Shown here one piece after another: positions 51,002-60,157 of a stretch of 64,000 nt of DNA (its first letter is position 1; each line of letters opens with the position of its first letter). Made by a program: the position numbers and the translations under genes. The stretch is from assembly GCA_020072565.1 (NCBI GenBank), contig JAIQGI010000015.1:1-64000 (forward strand), read 5' to 3'. The stretch comes from Terriglobia bacterium. GTDB lineage: Bacteria; Acidobacteriota; UBA6911. The notes beneath the pieces were generated by a model. That model worked only from the letters and a program-made list of their open reading frames with translations, did no database searches and was not told where the DNA came from.

Positions 51002-52213
51002 ATGCTGCTGAAAATGAATCGGACCAATATCCGCAAGGCGTATGCTGCGGCATTCCTGAAGAACCTGCAGTTCTTCGGCCCGATCTCCGTCCCCTACTTT
51101 CTGGACTGGCTCCGGGTGGATTATACCCGGATGTTTGTTCTGCAAGCCTGGTTTCTGTTCTGGGTATTTGTGCTTGAAATACCGACGGGAGTGGTGGCGG
51201 ACAAATTCGGCCGCAAAATTTCGGTTGCTCTGGGATGCATTTTGTTTGCGTCCGACATGCTGTTCTTTGGACTTTCCAGCGACTATTATCTCCTCTTCGC
51301 CGCCGAATTCCTGGGAGCCGTAGGCATGACCCTCATATCAGGAGCCGATCAAGCCCTGCTCTACGACTCACTGATTGTAATGAAGGCGGAGGAGCGGGCA
51401 CGATTCTATTTTTCGCGCTACGAAGCAGCCGGAACCCTGGGGCTCCTCGTCTCGTTCCCGATCGGGTCATCGATAGCCGGCCTTCGTAATTACCCCAACC
51501 TGTTGCCCGTGCCATTCATCATGACCGCAATATCCGCTATCCTTGCGGCCGGCATGTTCCTTTGGATGCGGGAACCTCCTCGGACCAAACCCAAACAGGG
51601 TTTCATCCAAATGGGTGTGCTCGGACTTCGCACGCTTTTCGCGCGCAAGGAACTGCGGGCGTATGTGCTCAATGCCGTCACGATCTCCGCCGTGACTTTC
51701 TTCGCATTCTGGTTTTATCAGCCCGTTACGCAGCGGGCTGGACTCAGGGTGGCCTATCTGGGATGGATCGGCGCCGGGTTCAACCTGTTCTCGGCGGTAT
51801 TGCTCACCCATGTGGGTCTCTTGGAAAAGGCCATCGGCGTCAAGCACCTGCTATTGTTTTCGGCACTCGTGCCGGGTGTGCTTTTCATTGCCCTCGGCTT
51901 TGTGCACCCGCTCGCATTCGCAATTCCTGCGCTGTTCGTTCTCGTAGGATGCAAAATGGTACGGATTCCAGTGCTGAATGAATTCATCAATCGTCATATC
52001 GAAAGCGAAAACCGCGCGACTGTGATTTCGTCGGTTTCGCTGCTGGAGCGCTCCGTCACCTTTCTGCTCTACCCCATTGTCGGCCTTCTTGCGGATGTGT
52101 CTCTGGATTACGTACTGTGGCTGCTCGGAGGAGTGTGCCTGGTTTTTGCGGCCATGACACGCCTCAGCGACCGGCACCTTAGGATCGATGAATCATTGGC
52201 CACCGCCCGGTAG
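51002..52213 (+). CDS. major facilitator superfamily transporter
   Basis: A 403-aa membrane protein with 12 predicted helices. The MFS loop after TM2, TGVVADKFGRKISVALG, is the conserved GxxxDRxGRR-like motif. Other conserved features include GADQALLYDS in TM4-5 and the C-terminal half with ESENRATVISSV. It starts MLLKMNRTNIRKAYAAAF; ATG 51014 is an alternative start that may be better conserved. The family covers sugars, drugs and organic anions; nothing local points to a substrate. It is convergent with the M23 peptidase gene, with an R2 copy between. Confidence 0.85.
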   Translation: MLLKMNRTNIRKAYAAAFLKNLQFFGPISVPYFLDWLRVDYTRMFVLQAWFLFWVFVLEIPTGVVADKFGRKISVALGCILFASDMLFFGLSSDYYLLFAAEFLGAVGMTLISGADQALLYDSLIVMKAEERARFYFSRYEAAGTLGLLVSFPIGSSIAGLRNYPNLLPVPFIMTAISAILAAGMFLWMREPPRTKPKQGFIQMGVLGLRTLFARKELRAYVLNAVTISAVTFFAFWFYQPVTQRAGLRVAYLGWIGAGFNLFSAVLLTHVGLLEKAIGVKHLLLFSALVPGVLFIALGFVHPLAFAIPALFVLVGCKMVRIPVLNEFINRHIESENRATVISSVSLLERSVTFLLYPIVGLLADVSLDYVLWLLGGVCLVFAAMTRLSDRHLRIDESLATAR

Positions 52214-52286
52214 GCAGCCCATGGCTTTCCCTGTTCCAGAATGATTGGTGTGGCACCAGGCTTTTATGAAGATAAAACTCAGTAGT

Positions 52287-52349
52287 GCCGAGATCCCCAA
52301 ATTGGAGGTCGAGCGGTCACATTCGATTAGGGGATTTTTGTGACTGTCG
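52287..52349. repeat. dispersed repeat R2, copy 2
   Basis: GCCGAGATCCCCAAATTGG followed by AGGTCGAGC and ATTAGGGGATTT form the same hairpin as copy 1. The stop codon and the last dozen codons of the M23 peptidase (52317) lie inside it. Confidence 0.75.
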
Positions 52350-53243
52350 CCGAAAGAGGAAGATCAGGGAGAGGGGGTCCACACGGGTCCCCACCAGGCG
52401 CACAGACCAGTGGAGATGCGGACCCGTCACCAAGCCCGTGGCTCCCACCTTGCCCACGACGTCACCCGTGCTGAGCTGATCCCCTTCTCGCACCGAAAAA
52501 GCCGATAGATGGCCGAAATAGGAATACAAGCCCAGACCGTGATCCAGGATTACGGTGTTGCCTGAATAATATAGGTCTGCGGCCAGAACCACCCTGCCCG
52601 CGTTCGGTGCCTGGACCGGCGTGCCGGTCGCCCCTTGGAAGTCTGTGCCGGCATGCGGGCTGCGCGGCTTGCCGTTGTAGATGCTTCTCTTGCCGAACTC
52701 ACTGATCGGCGGTCCGGGGACAGGAACGTGGAAAGCTCCGAGCCAATATCGTCGGGGTGAGAGCGCATCGAAGATCGCGCGCACCTTTTCGGCTTCTCTT
52801 TTGATCCGCGCCTGCGCCTCTGGCGGCGGAGTGACATACTTCTCATCGACGGTGAGCTCGCGGGTGGGAAACTTCTTGGCGAGAACGACGAGCGTATCCT
52901 GGGACACCACGGGCTCGCCGCTCGCGTCCGATCCGCTCAGCTTGACTGGATACCGGCCGGGCTTGGTGTCGAGATCAATCCCGACGAGTGCCGTCCAGTT
53001 GGCTCCATTCGGGAAAAAGGGAAATTCGTGCCCGAAAACGGAAGCCTGAAGTCGGCGCAGCGGTTGCGCACTCTCCACTTGGAAAAGAACTACCTCGCCG
53101 GGTTGAAGAGATCGTGCCTGATGGGTGACCTTGATATCGGCGCCCGCCGCGCCCGGGGATGCAAAGATGAATACCCATGAGATAAACGAGAACCACTTTC
53201 GTGCATTTCGGGGATTTCGCGATTCCTGTTCGTTTGTTTTCAT
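52317..53243 (-). CDS. exported M23-family peptidase with N-terminal Ig-like domain
   Basis: A 308-aa protein with a signal peptide (FSFISWVFIFASPGAAG, residues 18-34). An Ig-like domain (about 35-125) precedes a LytM-type zinc peptidase domain with H197 and D201 in HAGTDFQG and H276/H278 in HLHW. These complete the HxxxD/HxH zinc site, so peptidoglycan or pentaglycine-type endopeptidase activity is expected. The start at 53243 is supported by GGGG upstream; the frame extends 13 codons further without a site. The C-terminal end (RQSQKSPNRM) and stop are encoded by an R2 repeat, so the original C terminus may have been replaced. Confidence 0.85.
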   Translation of the reverse strand: MKTNEQESRNPRNARKWFSFISWVFIFASPGAAGADIKVTHQARSLQPGEVVLFQVESAQPLRRLQASVFGHEFPFFPNGANWTALVGIDLDTKPGRYPVKLSGSDASGEPVVSQDTLVVLAKKFPTRELTVDEKYVTPPPEAQARIKREAEKVRAIFDALSPRRYWLGAFHVPVPGPPISEFGKRSIYNGKPRSPHAGTDFQGATGTPVQAPNAGRVVLAADLYYSGNTVILDHGLGLYSYFGHLSAFSVREGDQLSTGDVVGKVGATGLVTGPHLHWSVRLVGTRVDPLSLIFLFRRQSQKSPNRM

Positions 53244-53356
53244 CGTGCCCCAAGAATTACTCGACGCTTTGGATCCATTCAATCATCTTTTCGAGACAGA
53301 GCAGGTACGGCCTGTCAGGCGTGTTCCGGTTGACATACTTGAACTGGACGATCCGG

Positions 53357-54259
53357 CTACGGTTCAAGGAGTGGCTTCTTTGCGAGATGCACTTGGACAG
53401 TGAGCCGCTGTCCTGCTAGAGAGATGACACCATATTCGTTATTGTAATCTCTGAAAACCAGCCTCCGATCATTCTTCTCCTGGATCTTAAGATAGCTGTC
53501 CAGGTTGCTCTGCACATTGAGGAATGCCCTCCGCGCCGCCTGTTCGTTCGGATAGTCGACCAGCACGAGCGCATACTTGCCGCCGGCATCCTGATAACTG
53601 CCCGAAACGGCCGTCAGCTTGCGGCCGAGCTGAAGTATGTCCCCGTTGCCCAGGGTGAAAATCGATTGAAGCGCATACGGCCCGCGGATCAGCCGGATCG
53701 AGGCCTGGTTCAGCCCCGCCTGCGGCAGAAGCTCGCCTGGCCTGGTCGGCGTTTCCGGGGGCAGGCGCCCGGCGATGAAGCGACCGAACTCGAGCATGTC
53801 GAGCCGGAGCTTTTCGTTCCCCTCGGAGTTGTTGACGATCACGTAGTAGCGGTCGCGCTTGAAGATCAGCTGGAACTGGTTCAAGCTGTGGCGCTCCTGA
53901 AAAGACGGGTCCTGAGATTCCTTGCCGCAGTTCATGAGGTAAATGCCGGTGGCTGCGATCGGATCGGCCATCCGGTAGATCTCGATCTTGAACTCGTCGG
54001 CTGTGGTTTTCGCGGCGCCGGCCGCGATGGGGGAGTAGGGCTGCACGGTGAGCTGCTCGAAGCCGAATTCGAGAAAAATCTCGGCGCCGCCGTCAATGTG
54101 GCCGTACAAATCGCTCGCGGTGAAAACGCGGGGATTTTCGGCCTTTTTCCAGGCCTTGAGAAAACCGTCGGGAGGCAGGAGAGCCGTATCCGGGAAGATC
54201 GCAGGCAGCGCACCTGCGATCCCGAAGCATGCGAGCCAGATTGTCAGGAGCGCCGTCAT
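53357..54259 (-). CDS. DUF6599-type exported protein
   Basis: A 300-aa protein with a signal peptide (LLTIWLACFGIAGALPAI). The conserved block DLYGHIDGGAEIFLEFGFEQL is the signature of the DUF6599 family in Acidobacteriota, and a second repeat-like beta-rich part (LVLVDYPNEQAARRAFLNV) follows. The start overlaps the DUF362 stop (ATGA), so the two are co-translated. No catalytic residues are known for the family. The pairing with a Tat-exported DUF362 protein suggests both act in the periplasm on the same, unknown, process. Confidence 0.8.
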   Translation of the reverse strand: MTALLTIWLACFGIAGALPAIFPDTALLPPDGFLKAWKKAENPRVFTASDLYGHIDGGAEIFLEFGFEQLTVQPYSPIAAGAAKTTADEFKIEIYRMADPIAATGIYLMNCGKESQDPSFQERHSLNQFQLIFKRDRYYVIVNNSEGNEKLRLDMLEFGRFIAGRLPPETPTRPGELLPQAGLNQASIRLIRGPYALQSIFTLGNGDILQLGRKLTAVSGSYQDAGGKYALVLVDYPNEQAARRAFLNVQSNLDSYLKIQEKNDRRLVFRDYNNEYGVISLAGQRLTVQVHLAKKPLLEP

Positions 54260-55467
54260 ACTTGAACCAGGTTGATTTTCTCCACGTTGGCCACGCCGAG
54301 GCCCAGTTTCTCGCCATAATGGAGGTATTCGGTGAAGCGGGGATTCTCGTTGACCTGAATCCCCATTTCCTTGCGCTTTCCCACCAACTCACGATGGCAG
54401 ACCATGTCGAGCGCAAAGGGATCGGTGGCAAAGTAGAGGGAGTGATTGGCATAAACGAACTGGGCATTCTTGTCGGGGCCGCCTTCATATTGCCCGCGAA
54501 TCCCATCGGTGATGTTCAGGACCAGCTTGTCGCGGATCACAGGCGCTGCCAGGACCTCGGCGCAGACGTTCAAGGACAAGGGCGCGTGCAGCCGCCCGCT
54601 GTTGCAGATTGAGCCGTATCCGAGATTCTTGCAGGCCATCGAGATGGCGTTGCCTGTGTTCTTGTAGGCTGCCAGGTTGACGATCTTCGTCAGCTTCCGG
54701 GTGATCAGTTTGCCGAAGTAGGAGTACTCGCCGTTGAACACGTGCTGATTCAGGTAAAACTCGTCGTCTTTGTAGCCCTGCACATTCTTCCCCACAACGC
54801 CTTTGGCGAAGTAGTAGAACTCCCGGTCAAAGTTGTTGATGCTCAGGTGGTTGCCGTCCTGGTCGCGCCAGTTGTTCCCCGTCTCATCCATGGTCTGCAG
54901 ACCTTGGATCCCTACTCCGGGGAAGCGTGCCGGCGTGAACCCGGCGTCCTTGAGCATGTAGTCGAACCGGTCCCAGATAATAATATTCTGTTTAGGCACA
55001 CCACTCGTGACCAGCCACTCGATGACCGCTTCCACCAGTTCCGGACGCGTGTTGATCAGGGGAGGTCCGACAGGATTGACCTTCAGACCAATGATGTCGT
55101 TTTGTTCGAAGAACAGGCCGAAACTCTCCTTCGTGCTTTTTCCGGTGAGTCTGGCGATGCCTTTTTCGACCATTTCAGCTATTACCTTGGCATCGAACCG
55201 GTCCTCCTGAAGAGAGCGCTTATCCGTGACCCTGATGACCCGGCCGGGGAATGGACCCGGCAGCGAATATCTGGTTTTCGGAACCTTGGTGAAGTCGAGG
55301 ATGTTGGTTTCGACCTTTTGCGGAGGTTCCTTTTCCTGGCCGAACATCGGCACACCGAGGACTATGCCTCCGGCGGCTATCGAGCAGGTTCCAAGAGTTT
55401 TGACGAATTCCCGGCGGTCCATGCCGGGCGGGTTGGTGTTCAGAGATACATATCTGGTGTCTGTCAT
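54256..55467 (-). CDS. Tat-exported DUF362 protein
   Basis: A 403-aa protein with a twin-arginine signal (MDRREFVKTLG at residues 16-26, then IAAGGIVLG). The DUF362 core includes IIGLKVNPVGPPLINTRPEL, IIIWDRFDYMLKDAGF, TKIVNLAAYKNTGNAISMAC and LNITDGIRGQYEGGP. No ferredoxin-type CxxCxxC cluster is present, unlike many DUF362 proteins. An alternative start is the ATG at 55422. It is followed by DUF6599 with ATGA overlap. DUF362 has no settled biochemical role. Confidence 0.85.
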   Translation of the reverse strand: MTDTRYVSLNTNPPGMDRREFVKTLGTCSIAAGGIVLGVPMFGQEKEPPQKVETNILDFTKVPKTRYSLPGPFPGRVIRVTDKRSLQEDRFDAKVIAEMVEKGIARLTGKSTKESFGLFFEQNDIIGLKVNPVGPPLINTRPELVEAVIEWLVTSGVPKQNIIIWDRFDYMLKDAGFTPARFPGVGIQGLQTMDETGNNWRDQDGNHLSINNFDREFYYFAKGVVGKNVQGYKDDEFYLNQHVFNGEYSYFGKLITRKLTKIVNLAAYKNTGNAISMACKNLGYGSICNSGRLHAPLSLNVCAEVLAAPVIRDKLVLNITDGIRGQYEGGPDKNAQFVYANHSLYFATDPFALDMVCHRELVGKRKEMGIQVNENPRFTEYLHYGEKLGLGVANVEKINLVQV

Positions 55468-55655
55468 GACTCGTATCTATCACAAGCGGGCGTAAGGCAC
55501 CACCGGGAAATTTGGGGAAATGCGACAACGCCCTTGGTGCGCAAGCCTTGCCTGCTCCTTATTCGGGCCGTTCTGATGCGCTTCACCAAAACGGCCGTAA
55601 GCTGCCGCAAAATGGGACAATCCTGTGATATGCTCCACGCCGGAGGAGGCTCACG

Positions 55656-56960
55656 ATGCCTAGCAAGGTTCTGATTCTGATTCTTTTGACCACAACCAGT
55701 CTGCTGGCCCAACAGGACAGCCTTCACCTCACTGTTGGGGACCCGGCCCGCAAGAACAAGGAGGCCAAGGTTGTGCTCGATGCCGTGACTGAGACCGCGA
55801 CTGGTGAACAGCTGACCCCGGGCGAGACAGTTGCGCGGCTCGCCGGTACGCACCTCATTTATATCGGCGAAAGCCATACCACCATGGATTTTCATCGAGT
55901 CCAGAAGAAGATGATCGAGGAGCTGCAGGGCGCCGGGAGGAAGGTCCTCATCGGGCTGGAAATGTACCCCAGCACGGAGCAGCAATACCTGGACGATTGG
56001 TGCGGTGGCCTCCTTACAGAGAGCGGGTTCATTCGGTTGTCGCACTGGTACAAGAACTGGGGCTACCACTGGAACTACTACCGGGATATTTTCGTCTTCG
56101 CTCGCGATCACGGCATTCGTATGTTCGCGCTCAATGCACCCCGGGAAGTGGTGTCATCCGTAACCAAGAAGGGCCTTGAAAATCTGAGCCCGGAGGAAAG
56201 AGCGCACATCGCACCGAAGATCGATACTTCCAGCGAAGAGCACCTCACTCTATTTAAAGCATTTTTTGCCGAGTCCATGGGGATGCATTCCGTGATGAGC
56301 GACAGCCGGGTGGACGCCATGTTTGCATCCCAGTGCACCTGGGACGCTACGATGGGATATAACGCAGTTCAGGCGCTGAAAGAACACGGGGACGAAAACA
56401 CCGTGATGGTTGTGCTCATTGGCTCAGGCCATGTTGCGTACAATCTCGGGATTCAGAGGCAGGCAGCCCAATGGTATGACGGCAAAATGGCGTCCATCAT
56501 TCCCATCCAGGTGCTTGACGAGAGGGGTCGGCCGGTTGAGAGCGTTCAGGCATCCTACGCCGATTACATCTGGGGACTGCCGCAAGAAAAGGCCCCCCTC
56601 TACCCGGAGCTTGGGGTCGCGACCAACGAAGTTCCCGGGGAATCCCGGCGCCGGGTTCTTTCGGTGAGCGAAGGTTCCCCGGCAAGAAGCGCCGGATTTC
56701 AATCAGGGGATGTCCTTATCTCCATGGATGGAGTTCCTTTGACCGACGCCGAAACCTTGAATCGGCTCATGGCGGGGAAATCCTGGGGAGACTCCGCGGT
56801 TTTTGTCGTCCGCAGACAGTCGAAGGAAGGCGCGCCGCAGGAATTGACCCTCATAGTCAATTTCCGGCGCCCCTCTTCCTCCGCACGGCCGGCGATGCCA
56901 GGCAAACAGGGACAGATTTCACAAACAAATGCTCCGCGGTCTCAGCGATCTCTGCGTTGA
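55656..56960 (+). CDS. exported ChaN-like (haem-binding-type) protein fused to a PDZ domain
   Basis: A 434-aa protein with a signal peptide (VLILILLTTTSLLA). A ChaN/DUF399-type domain (about 60-280) has IYIGESHTTMDFHRVQ, GLEMYPSTEQQYLD and VVLIGSGHVAYNLGI. A C-terminal PDZ domain (about 320-400; GSPARSAGFQSGDVLISMDG) is followed by a short tail. ChaN binds haem at the cell envelope in some bacteria; haem binding here is inference. The start at 55656 follows GGAGG. The last residues (TNAPRSQRSLR) and stop come from an R5 repeat at 56934-56958. Confidence 0.82.
   Translation: MPSKVLILILLTTTSLLAQQDSLHLTVGDPARKNKEAKVVLDAVTETATGEQLTPGETVARLAGTHLIYIGESHTTMDFHRVQKKMIEELQGAGRKVLIGLEMYPSTEQQYLDDWCGGLLTESGFIRLSHWYKNWGYHWNYYRDIFVFARDHGIRMFALNAPREVVSSVTKKGLENLSPEERAHIAPKIDTSSEEHLTLFKAFFAESMGMHSVMSDSRVDAMFASQCTWDATMGYNAVQALKEHGDENTVMVVLIGSGHVAYNLGIQRQAAQWYDGKMASIIPIQVLDERGRPVESVQASYADYIWGLPQEKAPLYPELGVATNEVPGESRRRVLSVSEGSPARSAGFQSGDVLISMDGVPLTDAETLNRLMAGKSWGDSAVFVVRRQSKEGAPQELTLIVNFRRPSSSARPAMPGKQGQISQTNAPRSQRSLR
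56934..56958. repeat. dispersed repeat R5, copy 2
   Basis: TCCGCGGTCTCAGCGATCTC then TGCG shares the CTCTGCG/CTCAGCG pattern with the element at 21096-21130. It provides the last codons and the stop of the ChaN-PDZ gene. Confidence 0.5.
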
Positions 56961-57016
56961 GGTTTTTGGTTACAAATATCCTGTGCCGTGGAATTCGCGC
57001 CGGCCTTCAGGTTTGA

Positions 57017-58828
57017 TCAGCGCTGGTTGGCCGTCAGGATTTTCTTCCGCAGTCGGATTGCCTGCGGGGTGACCTCGACGAGTTCGTCGTCGTTAATGAA
57101 TTCGAGGGCCTGCTCGAGGGAGAGTTCGCGGAAGGGGACAAGTCGGATTGCTTCATCGGAGGTGGAAGCCCTCATATTGGTGAGCTTCTTTTCCTTGACG
57201 ACGTTGACATTGAGATCGACGTTGCGGGCGTTCTCGCCCACAACCATTCCTTCGTAAACCGCAGTGCCGGGCCGGATGAAAAGTTCGCCGCGTTCCTGCA
57301 GGTTGTAAAGGGCATAGCTGGTCGCGGCACCCGGACGGTCCGCGACCAGGGCTCCGGTCAGCCGGTTGGTAATCTCTCCCAGCCACTCGCCCCACCGCAG
57401 GAAGAGCGTATTCAACAGACCGGTGCCTTTCGTGTCGGTAAGAAATTCCGAGCGGAATCCGATCAGGCCTCTGGTCGGAACTTCGAATTCGAGCCTGACC
57501 CGCCCGGCACCGTGGTTCACCATCTTTGTCATGCGCCCCTTGCGGCGCCCGAGAGCTTCGGTCACGACGCCTATGAACGCATCAGGACAGTCGATGACGA
57601 CCAGTTCAATCGGCTCCAGCTTCTTCCCGTCTAGGACCCGCGTGATGACTTCAGGCTTCGAGACCTGCATCTCGTAGCCTTCGCGCCGCATCATCTCGAT
57701 CAGGATTGCAAGTTGAAGTTCGCCGCGTCCGGAAACCTTGAAACTGTCCATTACCCCCATGTCCTCCACGCGGATCGCCACGTTGCCGAGCATCTCCTTG
57801 TTGAGGCGCCCTCTGAGGTGGCGGGAGGTCACATATTTCCCGTCGCGGCCGGCAAATGGGGCGGTATTCACCTGGAAAACCATCGATATGGTGGGCTCAT
57901 CGACCTGGATTGCCGGCAGCGGCGCCGGATTTTCCGCGTCCGTAACCGTCTCACCGATGAAGATCCCTTCAATGCCGGCGAGAGCGATGATCTCGCCGGC
58001 GCGCGCTTCTTCAGCCGGCTGGTGTTTCAGACCATCGAAGGTGTAAAGCATGGTAATGCGCGTCCTTTCGATGGTGCCGTCGAGCTTGCAGACGGAAACG
58101 TTGTCTCCGACTGCGACCCGGCCCGAAAAGATCCTTCCGATCGCGATCCTGCCCACGTAGTCGCTGTAGTCTAGCATCGTCACCAGGATTTGCAGCCTGT
58201 CGGCAAGCAGTGGGCGGGGAGCTGGTATAGTCTCCAGAATCTGCTCGAAGAGCGGAAGCAGATCCTGCGAGCCGTCGTTCAACTCGCGCCTCGCAATCCC
58301 ATCTCTGCTTATGGCATAGAGTATGGGGAAGGTGATCTGTTCCTCATTGGCATCCAGATCGATGAAGAGGTCATAGATCTCGTTGACGACCTCCTCGGGC
58401 CTGGCGTCGGCACGGTCGATCTTGTTGACCACCACGATGGCGGGGAGTTTCTGTTCCAGCGCTTTGCGCAGCACGAAGCGCGTTTGCGGCAGCGGGCCTT
58501 CCGACGCGTCGACCAGCAGCATGACGCCGTCGACCATCTTCAGGACCCGCTCCACTTCTCCCCCGAAGTCGGCATGGCCGGGGGTGTCGACGATGTTGAT
58601 CTTGACCCCGCAGAAGTGGATGGCCGTGTTCTTGGCCATGATGGTGATGCCGCGCTCGCGTTCGAGGTCGAGGCTGTCCATCACGCGCTCGACTATGCGC
58701 TCGTTTGCGCGAAACGTGCCGCTCTGCTTGAGCATCGCATCCACCAGCGTGGTCTTGCCGTGGTCGACATGGGCGATGATGGCGATGTTCCGGATGTCTT
58801 CTCTGGCTTGTGCTATTGACAAACTCAT
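57017..58828 (-). CDS. typA: translational GTPase TypA/BipA
   Basis: A 603-aa ribosome-associated GTPase. G1 [10 protein letters not shown] (near residue 20), G3 DTPGHADF, G4 NKID, the EF-G-like domain II ([12 protein letters not shown]) and the C-terminal TypA-specific domain ([20 protein letters not shown]) are intact. Length is normal for the family. It assists 50S assembly and stress responses. Gene orientation is minus and it is divergent from an exported O-methyltransferase. A short fragment homologous to its first 40 codons lies at 59914-60042. Confidence 0.95.
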   Translation of the reverse strand: MSLSIAQAREDIRNIAIIAHVDHGKTTLVDAMLKQSGTFRANERIVERVMDSLDLERERGITIMAKNTAIHFCGVKINIVDTPGHADFGGEVERVLKMVDGVMLLVDASEGPLPQTRFVLRKALEQKLPAIVVVNKIDRADARPEEVVNEIYDLFIDLDANEEQITFPILYAISRDGIARRELNDGSQDLLPLFEQILETIPAPRPLLADRLQILVTMLDYSDYVGRIAIGRIFSGRVAVGDNVSVCKLDGTIERTRITMLYTFDGLKHQPAEEARAGEIIALAGIEGIFIGETVTDAENPAPLPAIQVDEPTISMVFQVNTAPFAGRDGKYVTSRHLRGRLNKEMLGNVAIRVEDMGVMDSFKVSGRGELQLAILIEMMRREGYEMQVSKPEVITRVLDGKKLEPIELVVIDCPDAFIGVVTEALGRRKGRMTKMVNHGAGRVRLEFEVPTRGLIGFRSEFLTDTKGTGLLNTLFLRWGEWLGEITNRLTGALVADRPGAATSYALYNLQERGELFIRPGTAVYEGMVVGENARNVDLNVNVVKEKKLTNMRASTSDEAIRLVPFRELSLEQALEFINDDELVEVTPQAIRLRKKILTANQR

Positions 58829-59215
58829 CTCCTGGCACGGTCACGCTCTTGAGAGGCGGAATCCGGGCACGCGAAAACGACGAAAGGTACTCGACCTGGA
58901 AGGCCCTGTCAAGAAGGACCGCATCCCTTTGGGATCGGACCGAGGCAGATCTTATTTATTCAGGTGGTTAGCGCGAAAGCAGCAGCGTAGACAGCGCTCA
59001 AATTCGGAGCTCATTTTTTTCGTTTCTGCTGCCTGAGTTGATCTTGCGCGAGTCCGACCCCTACCCCTCTCTTAACGCATTCTTTACAAACATTTTGTGG
59101 TACATTCGGCTCCGGTGCGCGTACGTGAGGATAGGGCACAGACGCCGCCGCGTGTCTCTGCCGGACGACTGGCCTACCGTGACTCGTGCTTGTGAAGGAG
59201 AGGAGGCATACTTAT
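58829..59215. other. divergent intergenic region between typA and the O-methyltransferase
   Basis: This 387-bp space should hold both promoters. The stretch is moderately AT-rich near 59080-59110, but no clean -35/-10 pair or operator palindrome was picked out. No convincing gene lies within it. Confidence 0.4.
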
Positions 59216-59884
59216 ATGAAACGAATCCTGATTGTCACCGGCCTGGTGCTGGCGTTGGCCTTTGCAGCTTTCAGCCAGCGGGGCCCAAGGGGCGGCTTCC
59301 GCGGCGGATATTCGACCGACAGCCTGCCTCAGGCCAACTCAGAGCTTGAGAAGAAGGTGCTGGCGGTATTGGAGGAGGCGCAGAAGATCGGAGCCATGTA
59401 TCAAAATGTTCCGGTCACCGACGGTAGAATGCTCCGGTTGCTCACCGAGGCGGCGGGCGCAAAGAACGTGGTCGAGATCGGCACATCCACGGGACTCTCC
59501 GGCCTGTGGTTATGCCTCGCCCTTCAGAAGACGGGCGGCAGGCTAACCACGTTTGAGTATGATGCGGGCCGAGCAGCCACCGCGCGCCGACACTTCAAGG
59601 AAGCCGGCGTCGATCAAATCGTGACCATTGTCGAGGGCGATGCGCACCAGACGATCGCCCGCCTCAAGGAACCGATCGATGTTCTGTTCATTGATGCCGA
59701 CAAGGAGGGCTACGTCGATTATTTAAACAAACTGCTCCCCCTTCTGCGGCCGGGCGGCCTGATTCTGGCTCACAATGTGGGCATGGCTAACGACTACGAC
59801 AAGCTGGTTACTGCCAACCGGGCGCTGGAAACATTGTTCTACATGGAAGGCGAGGGGCTGGCCATCACCCTGAAGAAACGCTGA
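59216..59884 (+). CDS. exported class I O-methyltransferase
   Basis: A 222-aa SAM-dependent methyltransferase of the catechol-O-methyltransferase-like family. Motif I is VVEIGTSTGLSGLWL (EIGTSTG), motif II includes FEYDAGRA, and the catalytic-metal Asp is in LFIDADKEGY; the end HNVGMANDY is also typical. The N terminus is a clear signal peptide (IVTGLVLALAFAAFSQ, then RGPRGGFRGGY). Cytosolic methyltransferases of this class do not normally carry signal peptides. Start 59216 follows GGAGAGGAGG. If exported, SAM would have to be supplied outside the cytoplasm, or the N-terminal segment acts as a membrane anchor. It is transcribed away from typA. Confidence 0.82.
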   Translation: MKRILIVTGLVLALAFAAFSQRGPRGGFRGGYSTDSLPQANSELEKKVLAVLEEAQKIGAMYQNVPVTDGRMLRLLTEAAGAKNVVEIGTSTGLSGLWLCLALQKTGGRLTTFEYDAGRAATARRHFKEAGVDQIVTIVEGDAHQTIARLKEPIDVLFIDADKEGYVDYLNKLLPLLRPGGLILAHNVGMANDYDKLVTANRALETLFYMEGEGLAITLKKR

Positions 59885-59913
59885 ACTTTCTCCGATCGGA
59901 GTGCTTCCGACGC

Positions 59914-60042
59914 TCACGGGGAGATCGAAGCCCTGATCTCGCTCTGCTTGAGCATCGCGTCCACCAGCGCAGTCTTTCCGTGGTCGACACGCGCAGTGAT
60001 GGCGTTGTTTCTGATGTCTGCTTTAGATGGTAAGTCGGACAA
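59914..60042 (-). pseudogene. 5' fragment of a second typA/bipA
   Basis: A 42-codon frame from a TTG matches the first codons of the intact typA at 58828: [15 protein letters not shown] and [12 protein letters not shown] correspond to [15 protein letters not shown] and [12 protein letters not shown]. Several substitutions (H to R before VDHGK, T to A in the G1 loop) would harm GTP binding, and the frame stops at 59914 right after the similarity ends. It lies 1.1 kb upstream of the intact gene on the same strand. It is therefore a partial tandem duplication, or the remnant of a second typA, and probably not expressed. Confidence 0.8.
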
Positions 60043-60157
60043 ACGAAACTCTCCCGGCTCGATACCGATCGCCAGCGGCGAAATCCTAGCGCATAAATGC
60101 GACGAAAGTTATCTTGAAGCAGACAACGATGTCGAGGTACGGTCGCGCCTCAGGTGC

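Noticed and set aside
53170-53243. Possible repeat origin of the M23 signal-peptide region (CGCGAAATCCCCGAAATGCAC on the coding strand)
   Set aside because: The composition resembles known CGAAA-type repeats but no second copy was found in the window, and the segment works as an ordinary signal peptide n-region.
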